Below the pieces are notes generated by a model. It ran no database searches and was not told the DNA's origin. It worked only from the letters and a program-made list of their open reading frames with translations. Both the position numbers and the translations under genes were made by a program. 64,000 nucleotides of DNA from Amycolatopsis sp. CA-230715 (GTDB lineage Bacteria; Actinomycetota; Actinomycetes; Mycobacteriales; Pseudonocardiaceae): assembly GCF_018736145.1 (NCBI RefSeq), contig NZ_CP059997.1, forward strand, positions 9,919,501-9,983,500, in the 5' to 3' direction. Of this stretch, positions 17,644 to 25,959 are shown one piece after another; the stretch's first letter is position 1, and every line of letters begins with the position of its first letter.

Positions 17644-18629
17644 TGCGCACCGCTGGGTTGGCGATGACCGACGTCTGGGCACACCGGATTCAGCTCGAGC
17701 CCGGCGCCGACACCCATCGCCACGACCGCCTCGCCGCCGAAATCGGCGTCTACGTGGAATCCGCTGAGCTACTGCACCGCGGCCACGCCGAGAACTACCG
17801 GCCATATCTGCACGTGACCGGAGAACTGCGCTGGCTCGCCCCAGCGCAGACGCTGCCATACGGGATCTCCCGGGTGACGTTCTCCCCCGGCCAGGGCGAC
17901 ACCGTCGACGCCTTCTACCAGTTCGACGACCAGCAACTGGCCCAGCTGGTCGCCAAGGGCTACTTCCGCGGCGACTTCGCCGTGCCCGAGGAGACAATCA
18001 CCGGTATCGAATGGGAACTCCCCGCGACGATGGACGCGCTCATCCTGGGCCCGGCCGGCGCGCCGGGAGCCGACGTCCCGATCGTCTTCACCCGCGTTCA
18101 CGACATCGCCGCACTCGAGATCGACCTGGCAACCTCGGGCTACGACCTCGTCGACTACTTCCCGGATCGATCCCGCGGCAGCGTTCCCCAGGCGGGAATC
18201 ACCCCTGATGAGCCGGGCCCGCGTGGCCACCCGGACGAGATCGATCCGCTGTTCCCCGACCAGGACCTGACCACCGAGACCAGGGACCCGAATGCGGACA
18301 CCGACGCCGACTCGGTGCGTGCACGGGTACGTCAGGTCGAGGCCGACCTCGCCGCCGAGCGGGAGCGGATCAGGGCCGAACGTCAACGCACCGACGGCAC
18401 ACCGGAAAACCTCTACTACCACCACGTGGCACAACCGCTGACCAGAACCGGCCCACTCGCGCCCCTTCCGGAGCCGGAGCCCGCGCCCGACAGCGACCTG
18501 GACTTCGGCGCACCTCGCGGCGTGCCCGACACCTCCGCGTCCACCGCCACTGAGCGCCCACGCGCGGGTGCCGACCACACCGCGGTTCTCGACGTCGGCG
18601 ACAGCAGCGAACGCGAACTGGAGTCCTGA
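17643..18629 (+). CDS. Hypothetical soluble protein upstream of the relaxase
   Basis: A 328-residue protein coupled to the preceding gene by TGATG; a second in-frame ATG at 17664 would drop seven residues. The N-terminal about 190 residues look folded (WELPATMDALILGP, VPIVFTRVHDIAALEIDL, GYDLVDYFPD). The C-terminal 130 residues are acidic and low-complexity, with a helical segment RVRQVEADLAAERERIRAER. No membrane segment or known motif is visible. The acidic tail and location just before the relaxase make a relaxosome or recruitment role possible, but this is a guess. Confidence 0.6.
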   Translation: MRTAGLAMTDVWAHRIQLEPGADTHRHDRLAAEIGVYVESAELLHRGHAENYRPYLHVTGELRWLAPAQTLPYGISRVTFSPGQGDTVDAFYQFDDQQLAQLVAKGYFRGDFAVPEETITGIEWELPATMDALILGPAGAPGADVPIVFTRVHDIAALEIDLATSGYDLVDYFPDRSRGSVPQAGITPDEPGPRGHPDEIDPLFPDQDLTTETRDPNADTDADSVRARVRQVEADLAAERERIRAERQRTDGTPENLYYHHVAQPLTRTGPLAPLPEPEPAPDSDLDFGAPRGVPDTSASTATERPRAGADHTAVLDVGDSSERELES

Positions 18630-18720
18630 CCCCGGACACGGCGGCGTCGTCGACGGCCCCTCGCAACACACGACGGCAGCCGGGACCGCGTCGTTCACGA
18701 ATCGAAAGGGCCGTCACGCC

Positions 18721-21006
18721 ATGGGACTGAAGCAATCGGTGGTGATCGTCAACGAATTCAGCGTGCCGGAGCCCGACGGCACGGGATCCCGCGGGGCGAC
18801 GCCCGGTGACTACGTGACCCGGTACCTGGCCCGCGCCCAGGCCACCGAGACGCTAGCCCCGATTCAGCGCTCGCCCACCGACGCGTTCCTCCTGCGCTAC
18901 CTGGCCCGCGAGAGCGCCGTCGAGCGACCCGGCCTCTCCCGCAAGGCGGTCAAGGCAGCGATGCGGCACGCCCAGGGCGCCGGTGGCGTCGCGTTCGGCC
19001 ACGGCTCGGTGTCGATGTCCGATGAGCAGCTCCGCGCCGCGGCCCAAAACATTCAGCGGGGTTTCGACAACGGCAAGACCGTGCTCAAGACCGTCATCTC
19101 CTTCGATGAGGCGTACTTGAAGCGACACGGCATCGTCGATCAGGCCTTCCACTGCCGCGACCGCGGTGACTACCGCGGCCACATCGACCAGATGAAGCTG
19201 CGAATGGCGATCATGCACGGCCTGGACCGGATGAGCGCCGGCAGCAGCGGTTTCGACGACCTGCGCTACGTCGGCGTGCTCCAGGTCGACACCGAACACG
19301 TGCACTGCCACCTGGCCATGATCGACGCCGGCACGGGGACCCTCACCAAGAACGGCACCCAGCGCGGCAAGCTGTTGGATCGCCACAAGACCCGGCTTCG
19401 CCGCGGCATCGACACCTGGCTCGATCAGAAACAGGCCGTGGCGCACCTGTCCAGCGCGGTCGGCTACGAACGCCGCAACGTCACGACCTTCATGAAACGG
19501 TGGGGCCACGAGCGCATCCGCGCCGAGGCGCTGCCCCAGTTCTTGCTGGCCTGCCTGCCCGACGACCGCACCCTCTGGCGCGCCGGCTCCCGCGACGCGC
19601 GCATGCGCAAGGCGAATCAGCTGGTCACCGACCTGGTTGTCGAACAGCTCGAACGCCCCGGATCCCCCATGCCCGCGGCGATGGCCACGATCGTCGGCTA
19701 CGCCGACCAGCGACGCGACAGCGAGGATCTGTCCACCGAGGACTGGCAGCGGCTGATCGACCGCGGCCGGGACCAGATCATCGAGCGAGCGGTCAACGGC
19801 GTGTACCAGGCACTGCGAGCGCTTCCCGAGGCCGAGCTGCGGGTGCGCACACCGATGCTGGAGATCATGAGCATGGACTACGCCCGGATGGCGGCGCTGG
19901 CGTCGGAGCGGCAGACACAACCTCGGGACGAGCGCGGCGCCGAGACCGATCTGGTCTCGTTCGGATTCCGGTTGCGCGGCTACGCCTCGCGTCTTCGTCA
20001 CCACACGGACCGAGCCGCCGCCTACCGCGACCTGGCGCACCAGTGGGAGCGGGCGGAGAAGGCCTCCGTGGCGACCGAGGACTCCCGGCCGCTCTACGAC
20101 TTCTACCGTTTCGAAGCCGACTTTCACCGGCGGCTGACGAGCAAGTACCAGCAGCTTCTGCCGTTTCTCACCGACGTGGGCCAGTGGTATGACCAGCAGC
20201 GTGATGTCGCGGACTACGGGCAACGTCTGCTCTCGCTCATCGCTTTGCGCCACGACACCGCGCTGCAGCGCATGACACTCGCCGAGCGAGCCGAGCAGGT
20301 CGGCCGGGAGATCTACGACCAGCCCGGCGGCCGGTATCTCACGACGGGGCAGGCGGGCCGCGCCGTCCTGGACAGCCGAATCGCGACGATGAAACGGATC
20401 TACCGCGAGCGTCTGGACACACTGCGCGCCGACCTGTCGTCCTCAGGCTTGACGCTGCGCATCGGCCCAGCAGGCGCGTCGGCCGCGGAACACGACGAAC
20501 CCAGCTCGGAACTCACCGTCGTCCCGCTTCCGCAGTACGGCTTCGACGAGGTCAAAGGTCTCGACTTGCACCACCTCGGCTACGACTTCCCACACGACGT
20601 CGAGATCGGACCGACCGCGCATCGGAGCTTCGTCACGGCAGCGACCGAGCGCCGCCGACTGCTCCTGGCCGCGATGACCTACCTCGACGAATCCGGCCAG
20701 CCCGAGGCGATCCCCGACCTTCCGGTGGACGACGTCGCCGCCATGACGCGCGTCTCTCGTGAACTGTCGAGCTCAGTCGGCCACAGCGCCCCGGGGTCGC
20801 TGGTGCTGCGCTCGAAGATCGCCCGCACGCACGCCGGACCTGATCCGGTGGCCCGCCCGCGGAGGTCGACGACGTCGTCGCTGGACGCGGGCCTCGCCGT
20901 TCGCGTTCAGACACGCATCGATGCCGCCGTGACCAGCGGAGACGCGATCCACCATCAGAGAACCGACGCTCCCGACCTATCGACAGGCATGCATAACGAG
21001 TCGTAA
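18721..21006 (+). CDS. HUH relaxase (MobP-like)
   Basis: A 761-residue protein; the ATG at 18721 has GAAAGG about 15 bp upstream. The HUH metal-binding motif is seen as VDTEHVHCHLAM (His193, 195, 197). N-terminal Tyr residues in GDYVTRYLAR (Y31, Y35) are candidate nucleophiles for nicking at oriT. The VLQVDTEHVHCHLAMID context resembles the MobP2-type relaxases of Gram-positive elements. The C-terminal about 500 residues are mostly helical and lack Walker motifs, so no helicase is fused. An oriT nick site was not identified; the best candidates are the AT-rich intergenic regions flanking this gene. Confidence 0.85.
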   Translation: MGLKQSVVIVNEFSVPEPDGTGSRGATPGDYVTRYLARAQATETLAPIQRSPTDAFLLRYLARESAVERPGLSRKAVKAAMRHAQGAGGVAFGHGSVSMSDEQLRAAAQNIQRGFDNGKTVLKTVISFDEAYLKRHGIVDQAFHCRDRGDYRGHIDQMKLRMAIMHGLDRMSAGSSGFDDLRYVGVLQVDTEHVHCHLAMIDAGTGTLTKNGTQRGKLLDRHKTRLRRGIDTWLDQKQAVAHLSSAVGYERRNVTTFMKRWGHERIRAEALPQFLLACLPDDRTLWRAGSRDARMRKANQLVTDLVVEQLERPGSPMPAAMATIVGYADQRRDSEDLSTEDWQRLIDRGRDQIIERAVNGVYQALRALPEAELRVRTPMLEIMSMDYARMAALASERQTQPRDERGAETDLVSFGFRLRGYASRLRHHTDRAAAYRDLAHQWERAEKASVATEDSRPLYDFYRFEADFHRRLTSKYQQLLPFLTDVGQWYDQQRDVADYGQRLLSLIALRHDTALQRMTLAERAEQVGREIYDQPGGRYLTTGQAGRAVLDSRIATMKRIYRERLDTLRADLSSSGLTLRIGPAGASAAEHDEPSSELTVVPLPQYGFDEVKGLDLHHLGYDFPHDVEIGPTAHRSFVTAATERRRLLLAAMTYLDESGQPEAIPDLPVDDVAAMTRVSRELSSSVGHSAPGSLVLRSKIARTHAGPDPVARPRRSTTSSLDAGLAVRVQTRIDAAVTSGDAIHHQRTDAPDLSTGMHNES

Positions 21007-21056
21007 GACCACTCGATTACTTGTCGAATGCTTTATCGAGTACTACTCTCTAAGTA
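20978..21056 (+). promoter_or_regulatory. AT-rich intergenic region with TTATCGA motifs downstream of the relaxase
   Basis: It starts in the relaxase 3' end and covers most of the gap before the next gene. It contains TATCGACAGG (20978-20987), ACTCGATTACTTGTCGAATG, TTATCGAGTACT (21033-21044) and a -10-like TAAGTA at 21051-21056. The motif family is shared with 9.6, 15.5, 23.8 and 31.1 kb. It could be a promoter, an operator cluster or part of oriT. Confidence 0.45.
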
Positions 21057-21146
21057 GTTCAGCAGGTTCGCCAGGTCTTGTGCGGACGGTGTGACTGATC
21101 ATGACCAGCACACCAGGAGCAGCCGGAACGACGGAAAGGCACGATC

Positions 21147-21695
21147 ATGGCAGTTCTCAAGGGAACAGGCGCGATGCAGGGAGTTAACCTTCTCGCCAAG
21201 GTATTGGACAAGAGCACCACTCGCGACGGCAAGACGCATTACGTGGATGTCCAGGTCGATGCGCGTGACCCGCGGGTACGAGGTCAGACGAATCTGCATC
21301 TGAAGTCGGAGCCCGTGCAGGGCGCGGACGGCAAGCGCCGGTTCAACAACGATCTCCCCTACTCTGTCCGACAGTTGCAGGAGATGGCAGAGGCTGCCGG
21401 AGAGAACCATGAACCCGTTCTGAACAAGGACGGCCAAAAAATCGGCACCCTCTACGGCTTCAAGAGCGACGTCATGCCGGCGATGCGCGCGACCGGCCTG
21501 GTGGTGAAAACCAAGTCGGCTCAGCCGTCGGACTTCCGAGTCGATGACAAGACGTTGGACAACCAGTTCGACTCGATGCGCGCCGCACGCGAAGCACGGA
21601 ACAAGGCCACAGCGGCGCAGGCCTCGGCTCCCGCAGCCGAGCAGACTGTCGAAGCCGTACAGCCAGTCGCGATGGATGAGCCTGCGGTGGGGTGA
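21147..21695 (+). CDS. Hypothetical 182-residue protein of the conjugation region
   Basis: The ATG at 21147 is preceded by GGAAAGG. The N-terminal 130 residues are beta-rich and compact (VNLLAKVLDKSTTRDGKTHYVDVQVD, split by charged turns); the C-terminus is Ala/Glu-rich and probably disordered. No TM or known motif is visible. It is monocistronic: promoter-like motifs precede it and a terminator hairpin follows at 21711-21759. Small abundant proteins beside relaxases are sometimes ssDNA-binding or anti-restriction factors, but nothing in the sequence identifies either. Confidence 0.6.
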   Translation: MAVLKGTGAMQGVNLLAKVLDKSTTRDGKTHYVDVQVDARDPRVRGQTNLHLKSEPVQGADGKRRFNNDLPYSVRQLQEMAEAAGENHEPVLNKDGQKIGTLYGFKSDVMPAMRATGLVVKTKSAQPSDFRVDDKTLDNQFDSMRAAREARNKATAAQASAPAAEQTVEAVQPVAMDEPAVG

Positions 21696-21710
21696 GATTC
21701 GACCGTGCAC

Positions 21711-21759
21711 ATGCGACGAAGAGGTCTCCGGAGTCATCACTCCCGAGGCCTCTTCGCAT
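21711..21759 (+). terminator. Hairpin terminator after the 182-residue gene
   Basis: The inverted repeat ATGCGA(CGA)AGAGG / CCTCTTCGCAT has a 3-nt bulge and a loop of about 24 nt containing a smaller CTCC/GGAG stem. There is no long T tract, as is usual for actinobacterial terminators. Confidence 0.6.
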
Positions 21760-21970
21760 GTGGAGGGGAATCCGTTGCCGCGGAACTCGCCGGACAGCGC
21801 CCCACTCCTCCACGCACCCTCCTGGGCGTCCCGGGCGGCTTACCCGGATGACGTGCCCGCCTCTTCGTACACAGGACCCATCCCCGTCGCACCTCGGATC
21901 CTTGCCCACGGCTCTTGTCGACTGATCTATCACGTACAGCATTGCCGTCCTGTGGAGGTACCGCCACGGC

Positions 21971-23737
21971 ATGTTCGACAACGCACGGCTCAACGAGCAC
22001 TACCCCCTTCTGGCCGCGCTGTCGGATCCTCTCGCGTCAGCCGAGCGGGACATCATCGGCCGCGATCACGAAACGCTGCAACTGCTGGCTTCGATGAGCC
22101 GTCCCGAACTGTGCAACGCCCTGCTCCTGGCCGAGGCCGGTACCGGTAAGACGGCCTTGGTGCAGGCCACCATGCTGCGCGACCAGGATCGCCTCTACTT
22201 GGAGGTCGATCTGGCGCGGATGATCTCGAAGGCCGGCGATGGCGGTCTCATGGCCGCGATGCTCAAAGACGTCTTCGACGAGGCGGAGCGGTTCGCCACA
22301 GACGAACGGCGTGCACTGGTGCTCTTCATCGACGAGATCCACCAGCTTGTCCAGCTTTCCGCCGCGGCCGTCGAGGCGATCAAACCCGTGCTGGCGGCTT
22401 CGGGCTCGCGCGGCATCCGCATCATCGCCGCGACGACCTACGACGAGTTCCACCAGCACCTCGCGGGTAACCAGGCTCTCGTCGAACGCCTCCACCGCAT
22501 CAACCTCACTCCCCCGGACCAGGACACGACAATCTCGATCCTGCGGGGGATGGCCGAACGGTACGGGATCGCCGACCAGTTCGACGACGACCACCTCTAT
22601 CGTCAGGTCTACGAGTACACGCAACGCTACATGCCGGCCAGCGCCCAGCCGCGCAAGTCGATCCTGGTGCTCGACTCCATGATCGGCTGGCACCGTCTCA
22701 CCCGCCGTCCCCTGGACCGGCAGCTGCTCGGCGACGTGCTCATGGAATCGCTCAACGTCAACGTGGCCTTCAACGTCGACGGCGCGAAGATCAAGCAGCA
22801 GCTGGACGCGCGAGTGATCAGCCAGGACTTGGCGACGAGTGCGGTAGCGCGACGCCTGCAGCTCTCCGTGGCCGATCTCAATGACAAGGGGCGGCCGGAG
22901 GCGAGCTTCCTGTTCACCGGGTCCACCGGCGTCGGCAAGACGGAACTCGCCAAACAGCTCGCGCGGTTACTCTTCGGCGACGACCAGCGGCATCTCATCA
23001 GGTTCGACATGAGCGAATACGCCAGGGACGAGTCACTCGCGAGCTTCCGCTCGGAGCTGACGAAGAAGGTCTGGGACCTCTCGCACGCCGTGTTGCTCTT
23101 CGACGAGGTCGAGAAGGCGTCGGCGATGGTCACGCGGGTGCTGTTGCAGGTCCTCGACGACGGCCGCCTCTCCGATGACCACCACCGCGAGGTCAGCTTC
23201 CTCAACACCTACGTCGTGCTCACGACCAACGCCGGCTCCGAGATCTACCGTTCCGTGGCGCACTACGCCGGAGACGACACGGGTTCGGGTACACACCTCG
23301 GGGCCTACCAGAAGCTCATCCGGCGGTCGATCTCCGAGACCACGGGCGACAATCGCTTCCCACCCGAGCTTCTGGGGCGCATCGACGCGATCGTGCCCTT
23401 CCAGCCGTTGTCACTGGCCACCCAGCAGAAGATCGTGCACGCCAAGCTGCGCACGTTGGTGCACGACGTGTTCCTCAAACACAACGTGCACGTCGTGGTG
23501 GACAAGAAGGTCCTCCGGTATCTCGTCGAGGACAAGGGCGATACGGACTCCGACGCCGGTGGCGCACGAGTCGCGGTGGCGAAGATGACCGACGAAGTCA
23601 CCACCGCGGTGGCGACCTTCATCAACGAGCACCCTTCCCGGCGGCGAATCCGGATCGAGGTGGTCGGCGACCTGGTCAGCGACGACAAGACCCTGCTCAG
23701 CTCGGACGCCCGCATCGAAGTGCGCGCACTGGCCTGA
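21971..23737 (+). CDS. Two-ring ClpB/ClpA-type AAA+ unfoldase lacking N-domain
   Basis: A 588-residue protein; the ATG at 21971 follows GGAGGTA. It has two AAA+ modules. Module 1 has Walker A AEAGTGKTA (54-62) and Walker B VLFIDEIHQL (117-126). Module 2 has Walker A GSTGVGKTE (317-325), Walker B VLLFDEVEKA (374-383), an ATTNAGS-like sensor (LTTNAGSEI) and ELLGRID. The N-terminal Clp domain and the ClpB middle coiled coil are absent, making it much shorter than ClpB (about 860 residues). No ClpP-binding IGF loop was noticed. Placed among conjugation genes, it may remodel the relaxase or coupling complex. No VirB4-type ATPase is visible in this window, so it may supply power in part. Confidence 0.85.
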   Translation: MFDNARLNEHYPLLAALSDPLASAERDIIGRDHETLQLLASMSRPELCNALLLAEAGTGKTALVQATMLRDQDRLYLEVDLARMISKAGDGGLMAAMLKDVFDEAERFATDERRALVLFIDEIHQLVQLSAAAVEAIKPVLAASGSRGIRIIAATTYDEFHQHLAGNQALVERLHRINLTPPDQDTTISILRGMAERYGIADQFDDDHLYRQVYEYTQRYMPASAQPRKSILVLDSMIGWHRLTRRPLDRQLLGDVLMESLNVNVAFNVDGAKIKQQLDARVISQDLATSAVARRLQLSVADLNDKGRPEASFLFTGSTGVGKTELAKQLARLLFGDDQRHLIRFDMSEYARDESLASFRSELTKKVWDLSHAVLLFDEVEKASAMVTRVLLQVLDDGRLSDDHHREVSFLNTYVVLTTNAGSEIYRSVAHYAGDDTGSGTHLGAYQKLIRRSISETTGDNRFPPELLGRIDAIVPFQPLSLATQQKIVHAKLRTLVHDVFLKHNVHVVVDKKVLRYLVEDKGDTDSDAGGARVAVAKMTDEVTTAVATFINEHPSRRRIRIEVVGDLVSDDKTLLSSDARIEVRALA

Positions 23738-23760
23738 GGACCGTCCAGACCACCAGCGGC

Positions 23761-23839
23761 TTATCGACAGACAAGCGACCGTAACACCACTTATCGCCTG
23801 GTCTTTCGATTGCTCTTATCGACTGGTGACCGATAGACT
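23761..23839 (+). promoter_or_regulatory. Promoter region with three TTATCGAC/TTATCGCC motifs and TAGACT -10
   Basis: Three near-copies occur at 30-25 bp spacing: TTATCGACAGAC (23761-23772), TTATCGCCTGGT (23791-23802) and TTATCGACTGGT (23816-23827). A canonical actinobacterial -10 TAGACT lies at 23834-23839, with TTGCTC 18 bp upstream (23810-23815). The third motif overlaps the spacer, a position suited to a regulator or an extended promoter element. Confidence 0.6.
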
Positions 23840-23888
23840 GCTCATAGATCAGGGAAATTGGGTTCCACCACTGAGGAGATCGACGCGG

Positions 23889-25859
23889 ATGGGCATCACG
23901 GGCACGGCCGCGGCGAACCACAAGAAGGATCGCCGGAAAAAGCCGGACGAGCTCCTGTCCTCCGTGATCAGGGAAACAGCGATCCCCGCCGCGATCGAGC
24001 TGCTGCGCTCGAACACCGCGTTCGTGTTCCCCAGCGGCACAGCATGGGTCATCCTCGTGCTCGCCGGCCACGATATCGGCGGCTTGAGCAAGCGGCACAG
24101 CCGCGACGAGGCCAAAGGCTCGATCATCGAACTCATCGACTCCGATCAGATCACGACCGTGGCGACGGCGGAAATGCTGGCGGAGGACCTCTTCGGCATC
24201 ATCCCGACCGAGGAGACGCTGGCCAGGATGGACGAGTACTCGCTGCTCAAAAAAGCCGTCTATCACTGGGCCGTCGTGTGGCAGCGGCCCAACGGCGACT
24301 TGGTCGTCGAACCGGGTTCCAGGGCGACCTTCACACAGGCACAGAAGGTGCTCTCCGGCTCCCTGAGCCTCGCGGAGGCTGTCGGGGCGGAGGCGTGGGC
24401 CGAGCACAGCGGTATCGCCGAGAACGAGGCCACCACGGCGATTCCAGCGGTGCGGGACGACGACGCGAGCGACGAGATCTTCGATCCTCTGCCCGTGACC
24501 GACGTCGACGAGGAGTCGGTGTTCGACACCGAGCCCATCGACCACGGAACTGACGATGATCCCGCGCCGGTGACAGCCGATGTCGACGAGGCTCCTATCG
24601 CTGAGACCGATGGACTCGGGGAAACCGACGGGGAGGACACGGGCGCAGACGGCACTGAGGAGCCGGGCCAGGCTCACACCCCCCACGCCGAGGTGCTCCT
24701 GAGCGATCAGCACCAGGCGCGCGAGATCATCGCCCGCCGGTTCCTGTCCGAGGAACTTGATCTGGACATCGGACTCGACGAGTTCACCGCGACCTTCGCC
24801 ATCGGAGCGCCGCGCGTGCACATCGAGGTGCCCTCGAGCGCGACGGACTGGCTGGGCGACCAAGTCGCCCAGCTCAACCGGCAGGCCAACGCCGAACTCG
24901 CCCAACTGCGCTCCGCGCACGAGAACGAACTGCGCGCGCTCTTCGTCACTCTCATGTCGACACACGCCGAGCAAGTCATCCGTGACGTCGCCACCGACCG
25001 GGAAGGCTCTCGCTACAAGGCGCTCAAGGACAGCGTCGAGCAGACCCACCGTGACCGGCAGGCTGAAAAGGAGCAGCGGATCCGCGAGGCCAAAGCCCGG
25101 ATCACCCAGGACTTCGACGAGCAGGCAACCGCGGTGGCTCAACAGGCCGCACGCCAAGCGGAGCTTCAGTACAGGGAACGCCACCGCGCGAAAATGCAGC
25201 GGTCGCAGGCCGATGCGGTCGCCGAGGTCGAGCGGCTTCTGGAGACCGCCTATACGCACGACCTACGGGAGATTCTCCGCGTCCGTCGCTCCGACGCGGC
25301 GCTGAAGATGCAGGTCGGAACGACACGGATCTTCGAACTGCTGGCCGAACGACAATCGGACTACCTGTCGACCGAAGAAGAACGCCTGGGTCAGTGGCAG
25401 GACCGCATCCAGCAGGTCATCGACGACAACCGCAAGGCCGACATCGCACGGGCCGACGCCATGGCCGAGCAGCACCGGACCGCCGACACCATCGAGAAGC
25501 TGCGCCAAGAACAGGACACCCGCCTGGAGACACAGCGCCGCGACTACGCCGACCGGCTTCGCACGATGGAGGGTGAACTCGAGCGCCACCGCAGAGACGC
25601 CGTGACGAACATGCAGACGCGCGACGCGGAGTGGCGGCACATTCTCGGCGTCGAGCAAGAGCGAAGCAAGTCGTTTCTGGCGCGCAACGTCGACCTGATG
25701 CACCTGGCGGAATCCGCCGAGGACTCGGCGAATCGGCGCTGGATGGCCCATTCGGAGACTCAGACACGGAGGAACCGGACTCTCATCAGCTTGATGGTGG
25801 TGCTCACGCTGCTCGTCGGCGTGGCGGGATTCATCAGTGGAGCCTTGCTCAGCAACTGA
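23889..25859 (+). CDS. Tail-anchored coiled-coil membrane protein of the conjugation operon
   Basis: A 656-residue protein; the ATG at 23889 follows GAGGAG. Residues 1-170 form a compact helical domain (IPAAIELLRSNTAFVFPSGT, VILVLAGHDIGGLSK). Residues 170-270 are acidic linker. Residues about 300-625 are a long Glu/Arg/Gln-rich coiled coil. A single TM helix closes the protein (LISLMVVLTLLVGVAGFISG, about 632-651). The topology places the body in the cytoplasm and the anchor at the C-terminus. It may be a scaffold for coupling protein or relaxosome. It precedes the VirD4-like gene by 100 bp and is probably cotranscribed. Confidence 0.65.
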   Translation: MGITGTAAANHKKDRRKKPDELLSSVIRETAIPAAIELLRSNTAFVFPSGTAWVILVLAGHDIGGLSKRHSRDEAKGSIIELIDSDQITTVATAEMLAEDLFGIIPTEETLARMDEYSLLKKAVYHWAVVWQRPNGDLVVEPGSRATFTQAQKVLSGSLSLAEAVGAEAWAEHSGIAENEATTAIPAVRDDDASDEIFDPLPVTDVDEESVFDTEPIDHGTDDDPAPVTADVDEAPIAETDGLGETDGEDTGADGTEEPGQAHTPHAEVLLSDQHQAREIIARRFLSEELDLDIGLDEFTATFAIGAPRVHIEVPSSATDWLGDQVAQLNRQANAELAQLRSAHENELRALFVTLMSTHAEQVIRDVATDREGSRYKALKDSVEQTHRDRQAEKEQRIREAKARITQDFDEQATAVAQQAARQAELQYRERHRAKMQRSQADAVAEVERLLETAYTHDLREILRVRRSDAALKMQVGTTRIFELLAERQSDYLSTEEERLGQWQDRIQQVIDDNRKADIARADAMAEQHRTADTIEKLRQEQDTRLETQRRDYADRLRTMEGELERHRRDAVTNMQTRDAEWRHILGVEQERSKSFLARNVDLMHLAESAEDSANRRWMAHSETQTRRNRTLISLMVVLTLLVGVAGFISGALLSN

Positions 25860-25959
25860 ACCAGCGTGCGTGCGGCGGCGCACCCGACAGGCGACACCAT
25901 GCACCGCTTCTGTTGCGGAGCGGAACACAACAAAACAGCAGTACAACGCGGGGACGACA

